From Polytrichum commune (Eukaryota > Streptophyta > Polytrichopsida > Polytrichales > Polytrichaceae): DNA of 64,000 nucleotides. Below, piece by piece: positions 13,553-24,733 of this stretch. The stretch lies in contig OX485807.1 in the NCBI GenBank assembly GCA_950295325.1, positions 52,668,440-52,732,439 of the forward strand, given 5' to 3'. The notes below the pieces were generated by a model that was not told the origin of the DNA, made no database searches, and worked only from the letters and a program-made list of their open reading frames with translations. Made by a program: the position numbers and the translations under genes. Position 1 is the first letter of the stretch, and each line of letters begins with the position of its first letter.

Positions 13553-13717
13553 TCTTCACAATTGCTTGTATCTCCTTAAATTGCTCCTATATATTTATGA
13601 CTTGCTTTGATATGACCTTCCACACTTTCATAAATTTTCATAGTATAAAATAACACATGAAAAGATGTGACTCAAACTCTTCATAGTAGTTAGATTATAA
13701 GTAGATATTGTGGGTAC

Positions 13718-15767
13718 CTGAAAATTCCGACCTTGTTCTTGTTGTAGTAAATACTCTACTTGTTGGGTACGAGATAGTCCTTGTGTAAGCCATTTTTCTG
13801 CAATCTCCAAGCGTGTTGTTTTTTTCCTTTCCTGTCGAGGTTTCATGATGCTAGGAATGTAGGTAACATGACATGAAATGATGTTGTCAAGGATTTTTTT
13901 TAAATGCTCATAAATATAGCTTGTAAACATGTTGCTATGCATTGATATTTATGCATCATTATTGTCTAGAATCTCAATCTTTCTTGTGTGGTTTATTCAT
14001 GCTAGAGTCATCAATGACTTTAACGTCATGCCAACATGATGCTTGTGAGTTGAACCCTTGTGAGAGGTCATCTTTGCATAAAGTAGACCATGTTTGGTAA
14101 AAAAATTGGTGTGAAATTTAAAATTGGTTAGCCTACGAACATGTAAGTTCATGTATTGAACATGTAAACGGTCTAGAAATTGGTCAAAGCAAAAAGAGAA
14201 GATTGGAAAACCTCATTAAGTTCATGATATAATTCTCGCAATTTACATAAAGTTTTCTCATGGTTGACTTTCATTTTTTGCAAGTCCTCCGCAGATTTAT
14301 CATATCTTTTTCTCAAGCTTTCCAATTGTTGCCATGTCTCTAACATTTGCGTAGTGACATATTGAGATGGGTCTCCTTGTGTAGATTCCAAAATTTGTTT
14401 GACTACACATTCTCCATATTCAACTTTTCCGTCCTACCCACTCAAATGCACAAACACAACATATGTAAAGTTGTGCTCATAATTTTGTAAATGCCCTTTG
14501 GATTGAAGAGCTTCAATCTAGCAATTTTATAACATAAAAACCTCACTATTGTATTGCCTCATTATTTTGATATCTAAATCCCAAATGAAATTTAAACACA
14601 TGACTAAAGGGATAATTAAGACAAAGGTGCCTATAACTTACAAGCTCTTGCTTAGGCAAATCAAAAGTTGGAGTAACTTTGTTTTGAATAGTTTGACACT
14701 CTAGGTTGTCCCCATATGTCGGTTGTGGTTGTGCTAGGCTAGAGATTTGGAATTGGAGATTTAGATTCTCTTCTTGAAGTTTCTCAATTTGTTTGCGCAA
14801 ATCCTTCACCACCTGAATGATCATGTCATTATGATTTGATTGAATGATCGTGTCATTATAATTTGATTGAATTGATTAAGGGTATCCAAAATTCCATGAT
14901 GTTGGACAAGACAAATTTATCATAAGGAGGTAATGATCATGGACCGGGTCTTGCCGACGAGAGGTCATATCATGAGGATTGACGAAGGGCTTCACTCGCC
15001 AGGTATAGCGCATCATAATGTCTAGGCGAGCTTTCATGCTTTGTATGTCAACTTGGTATTGTTTGATGTATACTCCCAATTTGTCAATTTCCCTTTCTTT
15101 CTCCCTTAACTTGTCTTCTAGCTCTTGTACTTTCTGCAACCCATTTGAACAACAAAAAAATAAAATTGTTAGCTCATTTTGTCCATTTAAATTTCATTCT
15201 CCGAATTGGCTTGAAATTGAAGCTATCATCCAAGTGATTGGTTAGGTATGACAACCTATCAAGAAGTTTTGTGGGAAATCAATGAAGAGTAGGTTCTATC
15301 TCTACTAGAAATTGACCATAAGAAGAATGAAAGGTAAAATTCTCACCTGATCGGCGTAGAACTCATGAGACACATAAGTAGCAATTATGTTGGCCTTTTG
15401 TTTGCAAGGCTTCAAGGTTTGTTGCAAATGATCACGCATTTTCCTCTTTGCTACATTTTCAACCCGACTAAGCCTTGCAATTAACCTACACCACAAGAAA
15501 AAAAGGTGAAAAAACTAAAAATTATAAGTTAACGAGGGTCTACATGAGAATGAAAAAACAAACACTTGTGAAGAAGTCTCACAATTTGTGTATTCCTTCC
15601 TTCTCTCTTGCCTCCCGACGGAGCCGATATACCTCCTCTTGCATTTGCAAGAATCGCTCATCTGACACAGGCCCACCTTGGAATGCACGTCGTGCCCGCT
15701 TCAACTTTAACCCTTGAATACATGATCCGGAACCCCCAAACTGGCTTGACTCGGTTGAATGGATCAT
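13718..15767 (-). CDS. Coiled-coil protein of unknown function, six exons
   Basis: Minus-strand exons 15767-15583, 15485-15347, 15133-14996, 14812-14642, 14433-14212 and 13906-13718 join in frame for 348 codons with GT/AG borders. The start is an ATG giving MIHSTESSQFGGSGS. The predicted protein is rich in heptad-like helices: RFLQMQEEVYRLRREAREKE, VQELEDKLREKEREIDKL, VVKDLRKQIEKLQEENLNLQ and LETWQQLESLRKRYDKSAED. A basic helical segment near the C-terminus (EIAEKWLTQGLSRTQQVEYL) could form a helix-turn-helix. The donors after exons 3 (GTGAAG) and 5 (GTTTTC) are weak and the 3' end is open. I do not recognise the family; it could be a host gene or a transposon accessory gene. Confidence 0.5.
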
Positions 15768-18700
15768 TTTGTTGGAGTCAACAATTCAAGCCATACAACA
15801 TTATTATTTCTCTTCTTCTAAAATGACCGTACACACCAAATTCAATGATGCCAAAATATGTTGGTAATTAAATTGAGCACAATGGCATTCTCCTCGCCAC
15901 AAGTTGCACAGTCAAATAATCAATCCTTGCTAGCACCAAGTTCACATCTTGACAATTTGATCATGTCCTTCATGGTCGAATACCAAGGATAATACCTCCT
16001 GGATATATACGAGTCATAGTTAGACCTACTTTAAGTGATTGATGACCCGCCTTTAAATTGTAATACTCTAAAATTGTGTCAAAATATTATAATATTTTTG
16101 GGACATTGTCTTATTGTACCTCAAGCATGTTCAAATTCCACATTTGTAAAATTTTAAGATATAGATTCCTATGGGATTCCCAAACTTGCAATTACATTTG
16201 AAAAATGAAACATCAAACATTCGAGGTTTTGGGAAAGCTTAAGTGGTAATTTGCACTCATATGGTATTAATTGCTAGGCTTCGACATAATAATGTCATAA
16301 TGACTTTGAATCTCATGGAAAGGATTGTAATTATCTCTATGGAAGGTGTCAAACTCATTTGGTTTGATGGCAAAATATTAGAGTGCTAAAGACAATCTAA
16401 AAAAATTGATCAAACCACATGATTCAACTAGTAGCCCATGATCTCTTTAAATATAAAATATCTAATTGATTAAGTTTGTATATTTGACATTCAAACCTCG
16501 AGTGCTCAAAAGAAGATTGCAAGCTAAAGCAACGTATAGAAAACCATAGAAAGATATGTTAACGTAAAATTAGTTGATTCTTCATATTAGGTGAATCACA
16601 ACACATGGTTTCACATTTTAATTTTGAACAAAGATTGTTGTTTTGAGTGCCGTTTGTGGAGACCAACTCGATAAACGTTCGTACAACCAAACCAAGTTTA
16701 AGGTATCAAATGTGTTAGATGAGACAATGAAAACAAACATGTATTAAAACATACATAGGCGCTTGATAAATTAAGGAATGCATGTGATCGGTGAGGTATA
16801 AGATACCTTCAAGCTAGGGTTTAGGAAGTGTTTTTGAAGGTATACAACCTTGTTAATTCTAGTGTCAATGTTCATGGAATTTCATAGAATGACATTGAGG
16901 CATTCAATGTGATATAGTTCCTTTAAGATATTCCAACTTGTCTTTCACTGTAATTTTGCCAACATGAGTTGAATGATTCCCTCACAATTAGGAAAATTGA
17001 ACATGAAATTAAAAACGGACATGTCCTTAGTAGCTATTCTCACATTCTAACTCTAGATACAAGTTCAACCTACTGTACAACAATCATGTGACCTAAAAAA
17101 CATTTGCATTTGGCTGCAAAAATACTTAAATTCTCTCACACCTCCTTAATCTATACATGAATGATCATGTAGCAAGGACAACTATGCCAACATGTATACA
17201 AACCTCAAATTGTAAGTGGCATGAGAAATAGAAAGCAAGACAAAATGTACACCTTTGTACATTGCCGCTCGAGTCAATAATATCCTCTCGTCCACGTCCA
17301 TAGCAAATCGTAAACACATAATTGAGTTATTTCATTCCAATTACTCTCCACTTTGGAATCTCCCTCATGTTTACATTGAATTGTCCAACCCCTTAAGCTC
17401 ATGGCAGCCATACCAAACAACTAACTTCCTTCGTAATAAAAACAATTGCTTTGTTGATATTTTCACATGTGTGAGCACCAATACTAATCACTTGTTCCAC
17501 ATTGGGCTTGTGTATATGTGATGCAACATTGTTCATCTCATCTTTGCATGCATATGTCACGGCTTTACTAAGCTTTTTGAAGGACATGTATAAGACAAAT
17601 TTTATTGATTTCAATATTTGCACGGAGTAAAACAAATTGAATTGAATGTTTCAAATGGTGCACATTAGTAGTGTATCCCCAACCATTACATGTTCAAGCT
17701 CAATTCAATGAGTTCTTCTCTTCTACATTCGTACATGCATAATTGACCTCTTTTGCTTCTGCAAGGTCTCTCTTACCTTTTTCTGTCTCTCAAATGGCAA
17801 TTTATCTTTCCACTTGTGTCACAAGCATAGCAAACTTTGCATGATTCAATCCAATTGCTCCATTTAAACATGAAGGGAGAAGCAACACAATCCAAAAGGC
17901 AATACAATGGCATGTTTCACTAAAACTTGAGTCCGACTGTTTCATTTCATGTTCTTGAATGTTGCACCAAATTGAATGCAAAATTAGGGAAAGTCCAATC
18001 CTTTCATTTCAAATTCTTTGTTTGTGCATTGATAATGTAGAAACCCATGAGTTCTCAATTCATGATGATTTTAGGGTGTCCTATTGGGGGGAATTCTCTC
18101 TCCTTGATCACATGGAACGTCAACCACATCAGCTGGAGAAAACATGAAATCATGGACATGGTACAAGCATGCAACTTTTGCCCCCCTTGCCCCACCCTAC
18201 AAAAATAGAATATTTTGAAAATCATGCACATACAACAAACATAGCTCCAAATTATTATATCTACCAAATTAACATAAGATTGTCCAACTAAAAACTCGCC
18301 TACAACAACATAAACACTAGAAACCCGTGGCAATGGAACGGATCTCTAGATTTATCTATTTTACCCTTTTAACTTTTTATTTATATTTTTTGATATTTTT
18401 TAATCCATAAATTCCATGAAAAAATGCCCTTATTTCATCAATTATCCAACTACAATTCACGTACAGTAACACAAATGACATAAACACATGCATGAGAAGG
18501 CCATCTGCCCCATTCACATCTAGTAGAGGAGGTCTACAAATCATGATACTTAAATTCACGTACTAAAGAAGATGCATAAAAAACCAACACTCCACTAACA
18601 ATATCCATGTGCAAATCATACAAATCCATGTAATCGTAGTTCACATATACATGTTGTCACACCCCAATAATCTATACCTAGATATGAAGCCCTAAATTAA

Positions 18701-18841
18701 AACAATTGTGGAAAAATACTCCACTTGAACACTGTAAAAGTAAATGGTGGCTTCAACAAGACATCTTAATGAAAAGAAGATCTCGAAATGGCATCACTCA
18801 CGCTTCTACAATAAATGACATGTTTTGACACACATTCACAA
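15768..18841. other. Intergenic, no gene recognised
   Basis: AT-rich DNA without a convincing exon chain. A minus-strand stretch at about 17400-17600 reads AVTYACKDEMNNVASHIHKP; no family or splice partners were recognised. Confidence 0.4.
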
Positions 18842-19197
18842 CTACACTAAAAAAATCCTTTTATTAATGGCCGAAATGATTTTTCAAAGCCCTTACACAT
18901 TCTCATAATGAGAATTAATATGGCCCACATCAATTTTCAACACATGCAAAAATTATAGTAAAAATTTATCGTGGGCCACAATAAACGTTTTCATGTCTAT
19001 GAACTTAATGGGAGTGGCACTTATTTATTTCATGCTACTTTTGTTCTAGAATTATGATTCAATGTGTTGGTTGCAAATCTTCATGAGGACTTAGGGGGGA
19101 ACCCGGGGTCTTGGATCACATTAATTCCACCTTGACATGAAAATTGGTGTGGCCCTTGCTATTTTTCCACCCACACTAATATAACTATTTAGTGTAG
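18842..19197. mobile_element. MITE with CTACACTAAA ends (356 bp)
   Basis: Begins CTACACTAAA and ends with the exact reverse complement TTTAGTGTAG. The ends match the three elements in and beside the SCAMP gene, but the interior is different. A fragment related to its right half lies at about 39040-39233. No clear target duplication was found. Confidence 0.65.
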
Positions 19198-19592
19198 CAT
19201 TGGTCTAGACCCATCAACGCTCTTATAAACTTCACTAGACAAGGCAATTATAAAATAAAAAAAACAAAAAAAACAATGCATCAATTAGCCTATTTGATGG
19301 TGTTAACACAAACCGGCACACCACAACCAGATATATCATTGAACTAACTCAACCAGTTTGACTCCAATCACTACCCCGTAAGCCTAGATTGGGGTGCAAA
19401 TAACGAAATCACAAAAATCCCACTACCACTAAACAACACCAAGAGAATCTCCTAACTATTTCCCCCATAGAACCTCCAAAATCTCATCACAAACTTCTAC
19501 AAGAGCAACCAACCATATGTGATAAACCTCACCAAAACGTCGTTTGGAGATTAAGCATTAAAACAAGATCGTCGTTGTCTTGCATTGGTCAC

Positions 19593-20252
19593 CTGTGTTC
19601 GGGGAAAACCGACAGCTAGTTCATTATCAGCCGATGGATTTCCTCTCATGGCCGGTTCAAATTTCCAACCATCGGATGGCAATCCAACTATAATTTCAAT
19701 CCTCTGGCAATTAGCTGATGGACCATAAAATGTCCCGGAAATGTAGCCGATTCTTCTTGTGAGTTATTGGATTTCAACTGGAAGCATCTAGAGCGCTATT
19801 TGTCTGGGGCATTTGATGATGCACTTGAGAAAGTACCCTAAACCTTAAACTTTTTGAATTATGCAACCTTTCCATGACCAAATCCAATTGCTTCTATGAA
19901 GAATTGGGGGACCCTTGGCCTTCAAGCGGTGAAGGCACTGCTAGGTTTAGTTCTTGCCAAGGATATTAACTCTTCAAATTTAAAGTTTTGAACATGCCTT
20001 TCTTTTCACTTATTAAAGATTTTGTACTAAGAAATGATTTCTAATAACTTCTCATACATTTTTTAAACAATTAGTGCCGATATGAATTCCATTTAATCGG
20101 ATATTGGCCAATGAAAATATGAAAATATAGGGAATTGGCCGATTGATTTTACAAAAGACCGGCTCTTGCCGATGTAAATTGGAAAAATTCCGACCCTTCG
20201 TAGCAACTACCGGCAATTAGCCACCAAGGCTTCAAAAACTTCCCGAACTCTG
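19593..20252. mobile_element. hAT-like non-autonomous element, family B copy 1 (660 bp)
   Basis: Imperfect terminal inverted repeats: CTGTGTTCGGGGAA on the left, TTCCCGAACTCTG on the right. Flanked by the 8-bp direct repeat TTGGTCAC at 19585-19592 and 20253-20260. The interior has many CCGAT and ACCGG motifs and no open frame. An inverted copy begins at 63383 and runs off the window end. Confidence 0.85.
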
Positions 20253-20260
20253 TTGGTCAC

Positions 20261-21502
20261 ATGACGAGATGATACCCACCATGATTAGCCATTTTGCATT
20301 GGGGTTATGAGGAATTTTACAGCATATTAATGTATGGTGTGTAATGCCTCACACCCAAAAGGTGATGTAATGATACTAATAATTCAAAGAGTTTGTGGAA
20401 AACCTTCAACATCTTGCTAGTGCAAGGTTTTTTCTAAACATCTCAGTTGATTACATTTAATTCGTTGTTTGTAGGTTGGATGATCATGCCTTTGGTGATA
20501 TACATATATGTATATATAAGTTGTACGATGTCAGTAAAATCATAGCTCACATCTTTACTTCATCAAAGTTAGATGTTTTAGTTGATCTCAAATAAATCTA
20601 AATCCTTGTAGATATTACATATTTACCCTAGATGCTCCATGTGTAGGATTTTGTGTTGCTCACCATAGCTGGCCAGGAGAGAGGTAAGGGTGCTTGCATG
20701 ACGTTTGTATACCTTTTGTGTTGGCTAGGGAGATTACTTTATAGTTGGATAGTAGTAGGTAGAGTAACATGGTTACATTATGTTTCCAAATAGGGGGGGG
20801 GGGGGTAATTTCCATTTGGAGATGAATTTGGCATGGCTTTAAGGTCTTGGGGATGTTTATCACGGCTTGGTGCTTGGCCTTTTGCTAAATTTTTTAGATT
20901 AAGGTCAAAGATCTTTGTAGTGAACAAGTTTAATATAGTATGATTGAGGTGGCCTTTTATACAACAAATTATGAGAGGAACCCGTTTGTACAATGCCATT
21001 GATATGTTTTTTACAATCATGTGCATTTTGGGTGGTGGTCTATGGTATCATTAGCTATAGAGCCGTGTCTTTGCAAGGCTAGTTGTTGGGTGTGGTGTCA
21101 ATTTCTTCCAATAAACTAAATTGCAATTTTTTTTGCCATTGTTGTGTTGCCCCCTATCACCTTTCACATTTATATCATTAATCTCCCATGTGGTAAAATT
21201 TGGACAGTTTACAAAAATTGTATGCATTTAGTACAATTAGGTCCCCAATTTGGTTGGTCGACTATGATATGAGATCCATAGACTGAGCTACCCAAACTCT
21301 ATAAATAAGTTAGACCTTTCTTTGTTGAGGAGACTTCTGAAGGGATTTTGTCTTGAAGAAACATGTTTTCTTCAATTTTTTTGTAAAAAAACATGGGCTT
21401 CAAATGGCTCAACAATGAAAATCATATTAGAAAATGTCCACCTTTTGATTGTGGTGACATTCTTTGGGCAAAGAGATTTTATTAAGGTAAAGCTAAAGTG
21501 TT
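20261..21502. other. Intergenic, contains a G13 run
   Basis: No gene recognised. A G13 homopolymer lies at 20793-20805. Confidence 0.45.
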
Positions 21503-22240
21503 GATTATGTTAAAACATCTTTTGGCCTCTCAAATTCCAAAACCCCAAATGCACATTATGCCACAAAAACGACAAAGATACATGACCCCACTTACTATCC
21601 ATGTGTGAACACACGTATCTAAAAGGATTAAGAATTGCCCGCCACAACAAAGCAGTACACCTCATCACCCATACACTACAAGCCAACAAACACACTCGAT
21701 TCTACACACTAACAAATGCAGGCAACCTCAATAACACAAATCAAGAAAAAACCATCCCATAATGGCTTATAAAATGCACATGCCCACAAACAAATTGCCA
21801 ATGCCCAGCCAAACTAAGACCATATATCTTAAGTATGCTAGGAGCCCCAAACCACACACCAACACCTTTAATACCAATGCCCACACACACAATACAATTC
21901 ATCAAATTCACATACTCTCATGATAGATTCCCCGAACAAGCCCTCATGCACAAACACGCCAAATACGACTCATTAATTAACAACATACAAAATAAAGGAT
22001 GGAAAACGAACTCCCTCATCACTATCATAGCTGGCGTAAGAGGAGCCATACACAAACATTCCATCAACAAACTAGCCAACCTTAAAATCCCAAAGGCTAG
22101 CATCAAAATCCTCATGAAAAATATACACCAAAACGCCATCAAATATCTAACCTATCTCGTCCTTAACAAAAGGAAACTAGAAAATAAACAAGCTATTACT
22201 CCACCTCCCTAAAAGGGGACTAAAATCAAACCCTTAAAGC
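21503..22240 (+). mobile_element. LINE-type retroelement, 3' end of the coding region
   Basis: One frame runs almost through, with a single stop near 21750. It holds a zinc-knuckle-like motif CTLCHKND...HLLSMCEH, a second Cys cluster CTCPQTNCQCP, and then the tail TAGVRGAIHKHSI-like (read here as AGVRGAIHKHSINKLANLKI) and IKYLTYLVLNKRKLENK. CxxC with a following HLLxxCxH is usual at the C-terminus of plant non-LTR reverse transcriptases. The reverse transcriptase core is absent, so this is a 5'-truncated copy. A related tail is at 49450-49640. Confidence 0.65.
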
Positions 22241-22989
22241 CCACCTCCCAAAGAGGCATAAATCCTCATGCTACAAATGGCCTGTTGTGTTAAGCATTTG
22301 GACAACAGACTCACATTCATGCCGGTATCATATACGGGCATTGTTTTTTCTTTTTTTGTTGATTATGTTGTTTAAGCAATATGTTAAGTTAGTGTGGAAT
22401 TACGTAGTAGTCTACCTCTTTATTCTAGATTTCAAAGTCTACCACACACACATAAATGATAGGTTGTAAGATTAGGAGATATATATATATATATATATAT
22501 ATATACACTTCTTTTTGGGTAAGAAACAACATTCACTTGTGGGGATAACCAAGGTAGTAGATTTTATGGAGAAGCCTCAAACCTCTAGTTACTGAGGTGG
22601 TGGAGGATTGTGAGTGCCACCATTATAGGTGAATGAGACTATCAAAACAACATGCCGAGACCTCCATCCTTGCGTTTAGGGCAAGTTGAAACATTAGGTA
22701 TCAAAAGTATTGTGTTTATCTCTCTAATGGGAAACAACACTCAATTAACAATGACGTCCAATGGTCGGAAGATTCATGTCATCCAAGTATAAGTTGAAAG
22801 TAAGTGAAGATTTTCAAGATTTTCAAATTTAGCATATTTGACCCAAAAAATAGCATCATAAATGTGAAATTAGTTCATCAAGATTATGTCAATAACAATC
22901 TTCAATAAATTTACAAGGAGTTGTTTTCATTGGACACCCTTCACAAATGGCACGGTGAATCTTATGGTAGACGTGCCTAATTTGTTTAC
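22241..22989. other. Intergenic with an AT dinucleotide run
   Basis: An (AT)n microsatellite at 22479-22505; otherwise no gene recognised. Confidence 0.5.
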
Positions 22990-23370
22990 TTTTTATAATC
23001 ACATACCTATGTTTGAGTGGGTTGTGGTTAGGTGCGGCTTCAAGAATGGATACCAAAAACTTTAAATGATATTAGACTTTGTGCTCAAACTAAGATAACC
23101 ATTCTAAACTCAATAATCAACATGATTCTTAATTTTATATTGAATTTAAAAATTTGATTTGTTTGTTTGTTTGTGTGTGTGTGTGTGCGTGTGTGTGCGT
23201 GTGTGTGTGTGGGTGGGGGATCTATATGACCATTTAATGAGCTTGAGAATCCTCACTTTGATTATGAATAAGAAGTTCATATGACTCCATAAATCATGAG
23301 GGAAGTGACTATATCTGGCCTTGATTTGGATTGGCTAACCATCTTGTAATAACTTTAGCATGTTTCATAT
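22990..23370. repeat. Dispersed repeat R1, copy with a GT microsatellite
   Basis: Shares ordered blocks with 37130-37440: GTGGTTAGG, then a motif like GAATGGATACCAAAAA, AGATTGGACT-like, TCAACATGATT, TTAATGAGCTTGAGAATC and CATGAGGGAAGTGACTATA-like. An irregular (GT)n tract at 23160-23212 lies where the other copy has G14. Weaker related copies are at about 2865-3010, 6830-6990 and 44990-45160, all in the same orientation. Confidence 0.6.
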
Positions 23371-23381
23371 CCCATGAGAAG

Positions 23382-23728
23382 GCCCCGGGCTAAATCACAT
23401 CTATGTTTGGCTAGGTCCCGCCCTTCCCACGCCTCCTTCATTGCCTAGTCATCCTGCCCACACCTCCGTGGGAACTCTTCCCCGTTGGGAACCAATGTGC
23501 CAATGCCCGGTCAAAATTACAAATGTTGAAGTTGACACCACTTTCATTATTCTCAAGTTAATCGATGGAGTCCCTTCACATACCAAAAGAACTTAATGCC
23601 TTAAGTGATTAGGTACAGTCACATTGGTTCCCAACGGGGAAAAACTCACACGCAGGTGCAGGCAGGAAGACCGGACATTGAAGGAGGTGTGTGCCCCAGC
23701 TGAACACATATGTGATTTAGCCCGGGCC
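23382..23728. mobile_element. Foldback Mutator-like element (347 bp, ~120-bp arms)
   Basis: Left arm starting GCCCCGGGCTAAATCACAT is inverted at the right end. The arms stay similar for about 120 bp, up to TCCCCGTTGGGAACCAATGTG (split over 23486-23506 and its partner near 23618-23638). Flanked by the 9-bp direct repeat CATGAGAAG at 23373-23381 and 23729-23737. A 9-bp duplication with long inverted arms is typical of Mutator-like elements. Confidence 0.85.
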
Positions 23729-23999
23729 CATGAGAAGTCGGCGAGTCGGAAAGAGTAACCATTCAAGACCCATCTACCGTAAGCCATATGAAATTAAGAA
23801 AACGTGACACTCCTTGTTATGACGGGGACAAGAGTTTGCTCTTCTTCTCCTAAAATTGGGGGACTTATTAGTGCTCATTATCTAGGTTCACTTACATGAC
23901 CTTGTAGCTTTATTGTTAAGTAACTTAGGTACGTAGTGGGCCGTCATCTTTCAATTAATTCAAAACCTCACTATATTTAACCTTAATGATATAAAACAT

Positions 24000-24733
24000 C
24001 TTGAGAAGTGCTTTTGCTTTGCTTAAGTTACTTATTACTTCGTCCTTGCGGCTTGATGGTGTGGTGTGGTGTGGTGGGGAAGGATGGATGAACACGGTCA
24101 CCAGCGGACGGATGAACATTCCCGGCTCCTTCTCTCCTGGGCTCCTCGCGGCCTACGCCTTTCTTCCTGTGCACTCCGCTGCTGCCGCGGCTAACTTAGC
24201 AGCTCCATTTCCTCTTTCTCTCCTTCATCCCTCCCTTCAGCACTCCGTGCATCATCTCCTGCTCTCCACCTTCAATTAGAGACACTTCGCGCTTTTTTTA
24301 GAGCCCTACAACTCCCATTCTCGCTCAGAATCCATCTTCTTCTTGCCAACTCACTTACTCTCTTGTTTTGGTGGCACTCTTGTGGATCAGTTTCGCTTTC
24401 TCCCCTCCGTATCTTCGTTTCATCACTAGTCTTCACCTCTTTCGTCTCTTTGTAATTAGAGACCTCCCACGCTTTTTTTAGGCTCCTACAACTCCCGTTG
24501 TTTCTCGGAATCCATCTTGTGCTTGCTATTTTCTTGGTTGGTGCCCTATCTGTGGATTGGATCGGAGGGAGAGGAGCGTGTTTGTAATTGCAGGAGTGGA
24601 GGGCATTTTGGTCTTCGCCGTGAACCTGAGGATACGGTTGGCAGGGCATAGGAATTGCGAGGGTTTGATCTGGTAGAGAGGGCTTGATTTTGAATTCCGG
24701 GCGGAGTGCGCAGCTAATCTGCGCGGTGGAAAG
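24000..24733 (+). promoter_or_regulatory. SCAMP upstream/leader region with an internal duplication
   Basis: CT-rich DNA before the SCAMP start. A segment of about 75 bp is present twice (about 24278-24355 and 24460-24535), with shared blocks CGCTTTTTTTAG, CCTACAACTCCC and GGAATCCATCTT (AGAATCCATCTT in the first copy). Leader or promoter role is inferred from position. Confidence 0.45.
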
